The position numbers were made by a program, and so were the translations under genes. A DNA stretch of 64,000 nucleotides, taken from positions 1,984,001-2,048,000 of the forward strand of contig CP126196.1 of the NCBI GenBank assembly GCA_030272155.1, in the 5' to 3' direction. The notes beneath the pieces are model-generated. The model was not told the DNA's origin. It saw nothing but the letters and a program-made list of their open reading frames with translations, and searched no databases. This DNA comes from Tetradesmus obliquus (taxonomy: Eukaryota; Chlorophyta; Chlorophyceae; Sphaeropleales; Scenedesmaceae). Below, piece after piece: positions 48,201 through 59,072 of the stretch. Each line of letters starts with the position of its first letter. The first letter of the stretch is position 1.

Positions 48201-48301
48201 AGGCGTCGGTGCTGCACTCCTGCTGCATAGCGTGCGAGGCTGCTGCGGGCTCCTGGGCGCGTCCGCATGCCCGGGATGGGTTGCTGCAGGCGTATAGCCA
48301 T
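37275..48301 (-). CDS. TIC110: TIC110, plastid inner-envelope import component
   Basis: Nineteen minus-strand exons join without a phase break: 48301-48119, 47849-47684, 47050-46914, 46174-46023, 45815-45690, 45498-45289, 45063-44892, 44545-44400, 43734-43530, 42381-42199, 41815-41564, 41268-41170, 40953-40685, 40030-39820, 39576-39461, 39194-39013, 38817-38715, 38325-38133, 37415-37275; 1081 residues against about 1000 in plants. The N-terminus is a transit peptide (MAIRLQQPIPGMRTRP), then two membrane segments (SIPLALFYPGVLALAAAAG; IVGAVIGAAVAAGVVYAGV). Family landmarks follow: ELQPDDVTAIGSRYGI, VFKDVLGLSDEDAAPVH, FLLPWRRVFNLTDAQL, LGDILGMTPLEVNAVH, LVQAVSQHRQRRPND, LKDLYAIFCDS, and the C-terminal EEEAFFL. 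TIC110 is the helical stromal scaffold that gathers chaperones at the import channel. A Glu/Ala/Ser-rich insert lies in exon 13. Nearly every intron has duplicated exon edges. Confidence 0.95.
37690..38200 (-). repeat. Four copies of exon 18 donor edge (TIC110)
   Basis: The exon end coding QWGEREELKDLYAIFCDS (38133-38190) is repeated at about 37983-38050, 37846-37905 and 37697-37760, each with the CGAGTCG-type exon end and a donor-like GTGCGT/GGGAG after it. Divergence increases with distance from the true exon. Confidence 0.95.
38584..38628 (-). repeat. Copy of exon 17 donor edge (TIC110)
   Basis: CACTTGCGCGCGCCCACCAG plus CTCCTTGAGCAGCATG at 38591-38623 repeats 38711-38748 exactly over about 34 bp, then diverges. 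Confidence 0.9.
40020..40280 (-). repeat. Three copies of exon 14 acceptor edge (TIC110)
   Basis: GCCGCTCATGCTGTACATGA through CAGCTCAGCCCTGC (exon 14 start, 39988-40034) recurs at 40111-40157 and 40231-40277. Both extra copies keep the CTGCA(A/G) acceptor complement. Confidence 0.95.
40530..40770 (-). repeat. Copy of exon 13 donor edge (TIC110)
   Basis: CACTTGACGCCAGCCTCCAG and the next ~65 bp (40681-40765) are repeated at 40537-40615 with a few changes, including GTACTCAC, the reverse complement of the donor. Confidence 0.95.
41760..41930 (-). repeat. Copy of exon 11 acceptor edge (TIC110)
   Basis: CCTCCTCCAGCACACGGCCAG through CGCATGACCTG (41779-41817) recurs at 41883-41923, now preceded on the minus strand by a CTGCCAG acceptor. 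Confidence 0.9.
42060..42555 (-). repeat. Copies of both edges of exon 10 (TIC110)
   Basis: Donor side: CACCTGTGATGCCACCTCC region (42196-42240) recurs diverged at 42083-42130. Acceptor side: GTACAGCTGCTTGTGCAGC through CCCAGCAGCTGCA (42310-42386) recurs at 42472-42551 nearly unchanged. This is the clearest exon with both edges copied outward. Confidence 0.9.
42790..43600 (-). repeat. 245-bp tandem units carrying exon 9 donor edge (TIC110)
   Basis: The donor complement GCCCAC and the exon 9 end that follows it (ASPAQ coding side) occur at 43524 (true), 43279, 43034 and in a shorter form near 42803. The first three are spaced exactly 245 bp apart, and the sequence between them is nearly identical, so duplication was recent. 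Extra copies end in GCCGCTAAGCACCCCACAC. Confidence 0.95.
43955..44460 (-). repeat. Copies of exon 8 donor edge (TIC110)
   Basis: The exon 8 end (CTCACTTGAACACCTCCTTG with CCACGTCCCACGGCCCG, 44396-44452) recurs at about 44271-44335, 44171-44215, 44080-44130 and, as a remnant, 43964-44010. Flanking CCCCCCAATCCAT and ACACACAGCTAGGTTTGCGT are carried along. Confidence 0.9.
46130..46410 (-). repeat. Three copies of exon 4 acceptor edge (TIC110)
   Basis: The start of exon 4 (GTCATCCGGCTGCAGCTC through GGATCGTCCAGCTGCAG, 46138-46180) recurs at 46230-46301 and 46346-46408. Both extra copies read GGGGTCGTCCAGCTGCA, so they are closer to each other than to the exon. Confidence 0.95.
46655..46950 (-). 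repeat. Copies of exon 3 donor edge (TIC110)
   Basis: CACGATGTAGTTGTACAGG with TCGATCACTGCTGC (46916-46948) recurs at 46803-46843 and 46668-46705, with preceding CTACCTCC or CCACCTCC donor complements. Confidence 0.9.
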
Positions 48302-49706
48302 TTTTGCAATTCTGGTGCAAACCAGAAAGGCAGGTGCCTGGGTCTCGGTGCTCTCGCCGCCTGTTCTGGCTTGCCCCTTGTCCGACCAAAAGTAAAGGCA
48401 CTCAGGTGCCTGTCCAAACCAAAGAGGACCTGGCAATGCAAGCTAGCGACTAGTCCATCTTGCACGCAGATTGATCGGGTCTCACTATGATGTTGTTATT
48501 CTGTATTATCATCGCCAAATAAGGCCGAGTTGGAGAATCTCAGTGGTCCAAAAGCTTTTCAATAGTACACAAGACGCAATGTGCGTAAATTGAGTTGACC
48601 TACAGGTGCCAGATGCAGACCAGCACGTGGCAATCAAACGTCTGCGAGCAGAGGGAACCAATGATCATCAGATTATATGTTTGTTGCAGAATCAAACGCA
48701 ATATGATGGCAGGCCTTGGTCATGACAAACTGGGCAACGTCAATTCCACAGCCCAAAGCACAGGGCCTGACAGGATTCCCTGCAGCACTGCAGCCTGACT
48801 GGAAGCAGCAGTATGAGCAACCCACGTATGCTCGAGATATGAAAGAGTAGCATCCAGTAGAGTGAGACGACGATTGATAGCACTAAGGTGGGCACAAACC
48901 AGATGCATGCAGCAAAGCACCTGTGTCATGCATGCTCTGGTTCCGCCCTAGGACCTGCATACAGCCAGTTTGCACACCCGTGCCGGCAACGCCAGGCTGA
49001 CAACACCACAGAGGCCTCAACTCAACAGCATGCTGGTTCAAGCTTCTGCTTCTGCCTCATGCACAGTTATCAACTATGCTAGCATGCACACCATACACTG
49101 CTATGTCCGTACACATGATGGAAGCAGCAACACTGCACAAACACATGCAGCAGCCACACAGGCGTGACTACTTCCCTCAAATTGACTGCACGCATGTGTC
49201 ACAGCCAAGTTTTATGGCCAGCAATCTGCCGGCACCAACAGCAAGTCTTTGTCTGCCAGCCACCAGCCAACCTGCTGCCCGACCTGCTGTCAACAGCTGG
49301 GGCTGCAACCCAGCCTCAAGCACCAGTGCTTTATCTCATGTTCGTGTATGTTTGCGTAAGCTATAAAGCAACAGTGGGCAAGCAATGTGGTGTTGAGCCA
49401 GCAGCTGTACACAGCAGCTCACTGAGGTGTGGCACACCAAAGCTCTCTGTGCTTGCCCACCCGGGAGCTGCACTGTCGCCTGCCCTCATACTCTCAACCC
49501 ACGAGCTGCCAGCTGAACACTCTCACTCTCAGTGCAACCCATTCTCTGCGATTACTCTCTGTGTGCTCCCTTGCTGGCATTCTTCAAGCTCGGTGCACTG
49601 GCCATGCTGCTGATGTGAATTCATAGTGGCTGCTGTCAGTGGTGATCAAGGGGTGGTGTGTGTTGGTGACTGTGCAGTAGGGCGCCTACGGCTCTGGGCC
49701 GCTGCC
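48302..49706. other. Intergenic, TIC110 to cupin gene
   Basis: Both flanking genes are on the minus strand, so this holds the TIC110 promoter and the cupin 3' UTR. Open stretches exist but none has a recognisable domain or supported splicing. Nothing else was identified. Confidence 0.5.
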
Positions 49707-51240
49707 TCAGTGGAGGTTGTAGTGCTTGTTGATGGCCTCCTTCACATCCCACCTGCACAGCAGCAGCAGCAGCGACAGCAGAGCAGGATGTGGCATCATG
49801 AGAACTGCAACGGAAAGTGCATTGCCACCGTATCAAGGCTGTCGGACTGTTGCAACAGCTACGAACGTGTTGGGCTGCTGCTGGCTCCAGGTGCTGCGTG
49901 CTGCATCCGATTCTGAGCATGTCCCTGATACGTGATTGCGCTGTTCTGCACGCTGCACCACACCCAAGATGGAGGCAAGCAGACCAGCCAAAACCTACGG
50001 TCGATGCGAAGATGGTACATGAGATGTATGCATTGCCAAATCGCCACAATGTGTGCTCACGTGCATGACATGCCAGCTGGGAAGGTGGCCATGTCTCCAG
50101 CCTTGATCTCAACTGCCTCGCCCCCTGCGGCCAGCACAGCAGCACACCATGTCAGTTCACATGGAAACGTATTTGTCAGACACAGCAAACCCATTTCGAT
50201 TGAGAGGCTCAAGATACTTACATGCTTACATGCCATATGCGAACTCTCTGCTTGCAGCAGCAGCACTGTACTGTCTGGCAAGCAGGCGACTGGTGATGCA
50301 CTGTTGGATCTTTCAACACAGCTGGACCAGCGGGGCCCACAACCCCAATGCCACCTGCAGACTGTCTGCTTGTTGAGGCTATCTGCTGTGTGGGCATGCG
50401 CAGCCGTGCGCTGACTGTCTGGTGTTTATAGCTCACTGCTGCGTATGTATGCGCACCCATGCCTCACCATCTGGTGTGACAAGCACTCTGCCCTGCAGCA
50501 CGTAACAGGTCTCATTCTCAGCGTAGCTCCAGGGAAACGTGCTGGCGCCACAGCCCCACGTAGGCCAGCGGGGCACACCCATCTCCTGTACATTCAGTGT
50601 ATCAATGTGTTACATGTTACATGTTACATTTTTAATGTCATGTGACATGTGACAGTGTGTTGTTGTGTTGCAGACACACGTGTTGGGTGAAGGTGAGGGC
50701 TGCACGGCAAGCCAGCTGCTTGGCTGCAGCCACTGCGGTCAAACATGCAGTTGTCAGTGCGCAATCCTGTGCAAGTCCGACAACCCCATCTTTGTGTGTC
50801 GCTGCAGTGCAGATAGCAATGAATTCTCAACTGCTGGATGCTGGATGCTGCATGCGAGGATAATTACTTGATCAAGGCTTGCACAGCTGCCAGCGCCAGC
50901 TCACCTCCAGCTGCTCCTTGCTGACGTTGCTCTTCACAACAACCTTGCTGGTGCCGACAGCTGCCCTAACCTGCAGCCGGGAAGCACGGGGTACTGGCCT
51001 GCGAATCGGCACACGCAGGATGTCAGCGCACTGCAACTGCTGCTGCTACTGCTGTTGCTACTGCTGGTGTTGCGATGGTTGGTGATGCCACATCGGACAT
51101 TTTAAAACGAGCGAAGATACCAAGAAGAATATACTAATAAAAACAGCAGTGCTGTTAGCACTGTACCTGGCACGCGGTGCGCAGGGGCAGACGCGGTGAG
51201 CGCTCAGAGTTGACATGGAATTGTGTCCGGGTACGGTCAA
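49707..51240 (-). CDS. DUF861/cupin_3 single-domain protein
   Basis: Five minus-strand exons (51240-51167, 50965-50905, 50585-50468, 50124-50061, 49752-49707) are phase-consistent and give 120 residues. The body matches the short plant cupin_3 (DUF861) proteins: MGVPRWPTWGCGASTFPWSY, ETCYVLQGRVLVTPDG, EAVEIKAGDMATFPAGMSC and TWDVKEAINKHYNLH. The fold is a small beta-barrel related to ureidoglycine aminohydrolase; the molecular role of the short plant forms is not established. The first exon is Arg/Cys/Pro-rich and could be a transit peptide. Two acceptors are possible for exon 2: the CTGCAG before 50970 needs another first exon, whereas the TTAG before 50965 keeps phase with MSTLSAHRVCPC, so I chose the latter. 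ATG at 51240 or 51216 could be used. Confidence 0.85.
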
Positions 51241-51527
51241 CGAATGTTAAGATGAAATATTCATACAGCTGAAGCGAATTGTTCAGTTCATGGTTGCGTG
51301 ACAGCAGGTTGCATGTTCCTTGGGAAGCCCACCAGCCACACAAACAGTCACTTGTCAGGTGCAACGGTGCACAGTACGCAGGTTAGGTCTACAGCCGATT
51401 TCGGAGCCATTCAATCATCATACAAGTTCAACTGGTTACGACAGTCGATTGAGCATTATGTCACGTGCAGCAACAGCGCACCTCTGACTTAGCCTGGCCC
51501 ACAGCTGCTGCTGTTGTTGAGCTGCAT
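51241..51527. promoter_or_regulatory. Short head-to-head intergenic region, cupin and helicase-TFIIS genes
   Basis: Fewer than 290 bp lie between the two predicted start codons, so the genes probably share a bidirectional promoter. The upstream side of the large gene could contain another short exon, because GTGCAG at 51465-51470 looks like an acceptor in frame with the first exon. Confidence 0.45.
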
Positions 51528-53438
51528 ATGAATCAAGCACCTCAGGATGCCTCAAACGTTCGTGATGAAATTGTTCTTCCCAAGGACACGGCGCAGCTGC
51601 GTCAGGCTATAGCAGACAGCTTTGCTGCTGGGGTTTGCTGCCCTGATGGAGCTCCAGGCAGGGCCAGGCCACATCAGGTTTGTGGCAGGCAGTGGCAGCA
51701 TGGCACAGCCTGGGCAGAACAAACAACACCATACCAGCTTCTAACTTGTATAATGCTTATTTAAACAAGCAAAGACAATCAATTGCACCTGCTTTCAGTT
51801 GTGGCTGCACTTCTTCCCCAGCTGTCATGCATTTGCAGCACTTGCCCAAGACATCACCGGTTGCAAACTTCAACTGCATGCTGCACCTCTTATATGCTGC
51901 TGCTGCTGCTGCTGCTGCTGCTCCTTCTGCTGCTGCTACCAGGTTGACGCAGTGGTGCAGCTGGTGCAAGCTGTGGCAGCTGACAGCGCAGCAGCAGCAG
52001 CAGCTGCGCCAGCCGCATACCTGCTGCAGCACTCTGCAGGCAGCGGCAAAAGCCTCACCATTGCAGCGCTGGCTGCTGCACTGCTGCGGACGGTGAGCCA
52101 AATTTCTTGTTTCTGCTCTGCAAGCTCGCAAGCTCAAATGCTGAGTGCATGGCTAGGTGCAGGTTTGGTGATTGTGTCAGCATGCGCAGCGGCAGCGGCC
52201 CTGAACGCCTCAACATGGCAGCATCAAAACATTGGGCTGCTGCAGAGGTAGCCACGTGGCTGCCATCTATCTTGCAGGCACTGCTGGGTGGAGTCAGTGT
52301 AATATAGATGGCAGCCACGGGCGACCTTGGGTGCCTTCTAGCCTAACCCTAGCCTAACCCTAGCTTAACCATCCTAACCCTTGGGCGTGGCTGCCATCTA
52401 TCTGTGTGTGCATCATCACCAGTTCGAAAGCTGGGAAGCATGTCACAGCCGGTGGCACATCAATGGCTGCTACCTGCGCATCAATTAATCCCACACATCT
52501 CGTTTTGGCCGGTCCCTTGCTGGCACTCCTGTCATACGCAACAACTCACGTGCCTGTTCACCAGCTGTTCACACCATTTTCATGCCTGTGTATATCTGCA
52601 TGTTTTTGGATACACACTTGCAGGAGGATGCTGGGCGCCGCCGCTTCCACACTGTGCTGGTTGTCAATGACAGGCTGCAGCTAGACCAGCAGCTGGGCCG
52701 CACAGTGGCAGCCTTCATGCAAGGTGCGCTGCTGCTGCTGCTGCTACTGCTGCTACTGCTGCTGCTGCTGTTGCTGTTGCCTCAGCAACTTTTGACATGC
52801 GTGTCGCATCTGGAGCAGACACCCACTAGAGGCAGCAGTGTGGGCAGTGCGGCGCTGCACAGCAGGGCAGGTGCATGGAAGTGAATTAGGCTGTGTGAGC
52901 AGCCACAAGCGACTAGTCACCCAAAGTCTATGTTCAGCTACTTGTCTTGCTTGGTGTAGCCTCCCCCTTGTCTTGTACATTCAGGCACATGTGGCGCACA
53001 CTCCCGCAGGATTTCCCAGCCTGTCAAGCTTTTTTTGTTGCCGAACCTAAGCCTCCTCACACCGTCGCACCTTGCAGGAAACGGCTTTCCTGCAAGTTTG
53101 GTTGCACGTGCCGGCAGCAGCAGCCAGCTGCGCACCTACCTGCTCACCCCGCCAGGCACCCCCGGAAGGCCAGCCGTCATCTTGACGACTATTCAAAAGC
53201 TCGGAAGCCTGTGGCGCAGCGCTGCTGCTGCTGGCACTGCTGCTGCAGAAACCTTGGACGCAGCAGATCGCGGCGATCTGACACTTGCGGCCGCTCAGGC
53301 TGACTCAGCAGCAGGCGGGGCTGATCTGTCCACTGTGCTGGGTAGCAGCGGCCGGGTGGCTATCATTGCTGATGAGGCGCACAGGCACCATGACAGTCAC
53401 ACAAGCGAGCAGATCTCTGACATCCTAGCAGCAGTGTT

Positions 53439-53479
<41 letters not shown>

Positions 53480-53485
53480 CTGGTG

Positions 53486-53534
<49 letters not shown>

Positions 53535-53766
53535 GCAACTGGTGATCAGGAAGAAGTCTGGGCTTGCTGCCAGTAGAACCGCAGCAGCAGCAGGCGGCAG
53601 CAGCAGCAACCTGCAGTTGCTGCAGCAGCAGCAGCAGCAGCAGCAGCAGCACTATGTGACGTACTTTGGGTTCACTGCCACGCCAGGCCCGCGTGCCCTG
53701 CAGCTGTTTGGCGTTGCGCGTCAGGTGCAGGTGGATGTGCTGGGCCAGGTTGTGAATGATGATAAG

Positions 53767-53799
<33 letters not shown>

Positions 53800-54771
53800 G
53801 GTGATGGTATTCGTGCTCAGGCCAGCACTCCCACAGTTGCAGCAGCAGCAGCAGTGCGTGGACGCAGCGATGCTACTGCCCAGCAGCAGCAGCAGCAGGC
53901 TGCTGCAGCAGCACTAGAGCCCCACATGGCACCTGCTACCCTATACACCCCTTTCCACTGCTACAGCTTGCAGCAGGCTGTAGCAGACCGCCTCGTGCTG
54001 GATGTGCTACAGCGCTTTGTAGCTGTCACGCCTCGATTTGAAATCGCAGGCCTGCAGCTCAGCCGCCAGCAGCAGCTGCAGCTGCAGCAGCTAGATGCTG
54101 CCAGCAGGGCGGCACAGGGTTCAGGCGGGGCTGCTGGCGCTGGGGTTCAGGGCGGTTTAGCGGGGCGGCTAAAACCTGGCAGTGCGAGGGGCAGGGCAGG
54201 TGATGATGCTGGACTGCAGGGGTTGCTGCATGTGGTAGGGAAGAAGAAGGCCCGCAGAGCTGCTGCTGCTGAAGCTGCTGCCGCCGGCCGCACTGCAGCA
54301 GAATCATTATCAGCAGCAGTTGCTGATAGTAGTAGTAGCAGCAGCAGCAGCTCACTGGCCGAAGGGTTGCTGGTGCAAGCAGCAAGCAACAGCCGGCAGC
54401 TGGTTGCCACAAAAGCAGAGGATGTTGCGGGCCGGTTTTTAGCAGCGTGGGGAGAGGCGGCCAGCTGTGGTTTCACGGGGTTTAGGGCGATGCTGGTGGT
54501 GCGATCACGGCAGCATGTGGTGTGGTACTGCCAGGAGCTAAGGCGGCTGCTGAGTCGGCAGCGGCAGCAGCTGCAGCAGCTGCTGCAGATGTCAGGTGGA
54601 GCTGGGGGCTGTGGCGAGATGTGCTGCTGCATATAAAGCAAATATGATGGCAAGCAAGCATGCTGTGTGCTTCAACATGTTCAGAAGGTCATTCACATTC
54701 AGACCATGGCTGGGCACAACCAGCATAAGGCCACTATGCTCGATGTCACACCGTTGGTGCCCCTCCTCATG

Positions 54772-54807
<36 letters not shown>

Positions 54808-55136
54808 CTTGAATGTGCCTCCTTTGCCACACTGCAGGTGACCCATTGGACCTGGCAGCAGCCGAAGCAGCAGCAGAGGGTGACCTGTCACCACTGGTGT
54901 ATGGAGCCTTCAGCGGCACTGTGGATGTGTCAGCAGCAGAGCAGCAGCAGCTGCGGGACCCCCGTGCTGCTGCTGCTGCTACCGCTGCAAGCGCCGCCAG
55001 GAAGCGCAGCAGCAGCAGTAACTTGGCGGCTGGCAACGGCAATGAAGCAGTTGCTGCTGCTGCTGCTGCTGCTGGCAGCAGCAGGCAAGGCATTGGCCGG
55101 GCTAGCAGTGGCTGGGATGCTGCCTTGGCTGCGTTT

Positions 55137-55185
<49 letters not shown>

Positions 55186-56722
55186 GTGAAGATCAGCAGC
55201 AAGGCCAGGCCAGCATCAGCAGAAAACGGACCAGGGAGGACATAGCTTCTGCCGCTGCTGCTGCAGCAGCAGCTGATGTCGAAGGCAGCAGTCGCAGGAG
55301 CAGCAGCAGGATCAGTAGCAGGAGCACCAGCAGCGGAGCGAGCACCAGCAGCACCAGCAGCGGCAGCAGCAGCGAAGAAGGCAGCGACTATGCAGCTGGT
55401 AGTGACGCAGCAGAGGAAGGCTCTGAGAGTGAGGCAGAGCTGATTAGTGACAGCAGTGATGTCAGTAAGGATGCAGCAGCTGCAGGGGGCGACAGTGATG
55501 GCTTGGGTAGCAGCTGGGCGATTGCGGAAGATGCTGCTGCTGCTGCTGCTGCTGGGGGTGGAGCTGCAGCTGAACAACAGCAGCAGCAGCAAGCCGGTGG
55601 TGGCATGGATGCGGCAGCGCCGAAGCGCAAGCGTCCACGGAGGGACAGCAGCACACTCTCCTGCAGCACCAGCGGCGCAGCAGCTGCGGCAGGTACAGCA
55701 GCAGGCACGGCAGCTGCTGCTAGCACCTCACAGCAGCGCCAGCCAGCAAATTTGCAGTCTACAGATGCAGCAGGCTCAGCAGACAGCGACCCGGAGCAGC
55801 CTGCTGCTGCTGCTGCTGCTGCTGGTAGTGAAGAGGAGGAAGCAGAGGTGTACCAAGTACCTGTGTCGGAGCGTGATTTGAATGCGCCAGGGTTCAGCCA
55901 TGCTGACGCACGGCTGCTGGTGGTCTGCAGGTGCGGGCCTTGCACAACGGCTTCTTGGCTATTAGGAATCACGCTGCATCATGCATAGCACACCTGCTGT
56001 CAGCGGTCACATGAACACAACAGTTGCAGTGCTAGCAGTCACATTGTTTTTATTTGATGCATGGCATGCTGTTCAAACCTCAGAGGGTGTGTGAGAGCTG
56101 ACTCATTCGCACCCGCATGAAAGATGTCAACTGTCACTCTATCAGCGGGTAGCCTGCCAGCAGCAGTGTCATGACGTGCCTGCACTTGGCGACTGATGCA
56201 TGGCCTGCTGCCAGCAGCAGAAGTGAGAGCTACAAACAATGCTGTCTGCTGCGTTCGTTGCCCTGCTGCAGCAAGTTTGAGACTGGCTATGACGATCCGC
56301 GCCTGGGGGCCATGTTTGTGGACAGGTGGGCTGCGGCTGTGTCTGTTAGCCTTGTGTTGGCTCCTGGTAGGGTCTCTCTCTCTCTCCTAAGTTTAGCTGG
56401 TTTTGACGTTGTGGACAGGTGGGTTGAGGCATGCAGCGCTGCTGAAACTGCTGGCGGCTGCTCATTGGTACTGTAATATAGTGTTAGCGCATGCTGCGCC
56501 TGTTTGTTGCAATGATGATGGTTGCCTGCCGTGCCACAGGCCAAGGCAGCCGCAGGGATGTACTCAACACCCAGTATAGTTCCTGTTTGCCACTGTACTA
56601 CGTATGCCGTGTATCAATCGCTGTTGCTGCTGCTGCTGCTGCCCCCGGTGCAGGTCGCTGTCTGGTGCCCGTGCCGTCCAAGTGCTGGGCCGGATCAACA
56701 GGCCCGCGCCCTGCAAGGGCCT

Positions 56723-56760
<38 letters not shown>

Positions 56761-59012
56761 GTGAAGGTGGCCAAGCAGCAGCAGCAGCAGCAGCAGGGTT
56801 CAGGGTGCTAGTGGTGGACTTTGTCAACAGTGTGGGAGCCATACGGGAGGCCTTCTCGCAGTTCTACGGGGCCACAAGCTTCTGCACAGGTAATTTGCTG
56901 GCTAGATAATTGTGCAGTTGTTGTGGTGGCTGCCGCTCTGATGCTACCAGTGTGCTGGCAGAAGTGCCTTGCTGCTATCAGCTTCTGCACGGGTGGCGCA
57001 TCGCTGGGTTGTTTTTGTTGTGCGGTTGTGTAGTGTGGTGGCTGCCTCTCTGCTGCTGGATGCTGCGGCTGCGCCAGCATCAGGCCCTTGTTCAGGCCCT
57101 CACCCGGCTGCTTGAGGCCATGCAACAGCTCAGCAACATTTGTGTGTTGTCAATTTGACATGCTGCAGGCAGCCAGGCCAAGCGGCTGCGCCAGCAGCAG
57201 GCCCTTGATGAGGCCCTCACCCGGCTGCTGGAGGTGCTGCAGCCCGCAGCAGCACGCCGGGCAGCAGCAGCAGCACTTGCGGCACGCCTGCAGCAGCAGC
57301 AGCAGCAGCACGGTGCAGCTGGCCGCACTGCTGCTGCGAATGCACCTGCTGCTGCTGCGGGGGGTTTGGCGGCGCTGAATGTGGGTGAGGTGGCGGTGCT
57401 GGTGGGCCAGTTGGCACCTGAGCTGCAGCGGGCAGTGGAGGATGACCTGGCGGGCTACTGCAGCTGCTGCATGAAGCTACGGTGAGCATTGTGCTGATAC
57501 ATATAGTATACTGTTTAGTCATATTGCGCTGGCCGGGGGTCAGCGGCAGTGGAGGATGACCTGGCGGGGTACTGCAGCTGCTGCTTGAATCTGCGGTGAG
57601 CATGACATCTACTGCTCGTTATCACAGCCACCTCGCATGCGCCTGCATAATTGCCCGGTGTGCAGGTTGTTGATATTTGCGCGTCATTGGCGCCCTGTGC
57701 GGCTGAGCTGTCATCGTGCTGGGAGGTATATCCTGTCTTCTGCTGCCTGCTGCTATGTTCATCGCCGCTTTTGACTTCTATCACCGATTGACTTCTATGG
57801 TGCCTATCCTGCTGCCTCTGACGCCACTGCTGTCTGCAGGCTTGAGAGGCTTGAGTTCCCCTATGTGTTTGCAGCAGCGCTGCAGGCGGAGCTCACTGCA
57901 CGCCGCCAGCAGCGCGACAAGGCAGCCAGCAGCGGACGCTTTGGATGGATGGAGCGCCTGACAGCAGCAACACCAGCAGCAGCAGCAGCAGCAGGTGCTG
58001 GCGCTGGTGATGACTCAGCAGCTGTGGATGCTGACAGTCCAGGTCAGCATCTGTCACTTCCAGCAGCAGCCGCAGCAGACGCATCGGCAGCTGCAGCAGC
58101 TGCACCATCAAGTGCTGCGTCCAGGCTCCAAAAGGGTCTTACAGGAATATCAGTCAATGTAGTAGAGCTTGAGGAGACTTTTGCAGGGCCTGTGCGGCTG
58201 GCTGCTGCTGACTCATACCGCCCCCTGGCAGGCACTGTAAGACTCAGCAGCCACTTAGCTGCTGCCGGCGCTACTGCTGCTGCTGCTGTCGCTGCTGCTG
58301 GGATTGGCAGCGCAGCGCAGCAAGTGAAGTCTGGGCGGCCGCTGCATGAAGTGATAGCAGCAGCAAATGCGCAGCTGGCTGTGAGGTTCAGGCGGCAGGC
58401 TGCATCAGGGTTGAGGGAGCTCTGTGAGAAGCTGCAGGCAGGAGCAGGGGCAGGGGCAGCAGCTGCAGCTGGTGGCAATCAAGGTGCTGCTGCTGCTGCT
58501 GCTGGTAGTGGTGGTGGTGGCACAGCTGCAGCTGCAGCTGGTGGTGCTGGTGCTCGATCTGCAGCTGATGCCGGTGCAGCTGGCCTTGGACGTGCTGGCA
58601 GCGGCGAGGAAGCAGCAGAGACTGCAGCAGCAGCAGACGGCGATGACGATGGTGACGTGTACGCAACGCTGTCGCTGCTGCGGCGGCTGCAGCTGTGGCC
58701 TGTGACAGCAGAGCTACTCAAATCCACAGCAGCAGGCAAGCAGGTGTCCAGCTTAGCTAAGAACCACCCTAGCCAGATGGTGCGCAGCTTGGCTAGCCAG
58801 GTTGTTGCACAGTGGAAAGCCCTACTGGCTATGCAAGCTGCTGCTGCCAAAGCAGCAGCAGAGAAGCAGGCAGGGGAGGGAAAGGCAGCAGGCAAGGGTG
58901 AGAACAGCAGCAAAGGCAGCAAAGGGGCAGAAGGGGTGATAGAGGCGGGGCTGAGGAGTAGGGTGGCAGTCATGATCAAGGATGCCCTGATGGAGCATCG
59001 AGGCAAGGTCTT

Positions 59013-59072
<60 letters not shown>

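Noticed and set aside
53397..53652. Leu-, Cys- and Ala-rich open frames opposite CAG runs
   Set aside because: Antisense reading of coding CAG repeats; the sense frame carries helicase motifs. The same applies to similar frames at 5713-6217, 23848-24223 and 58479-59214.
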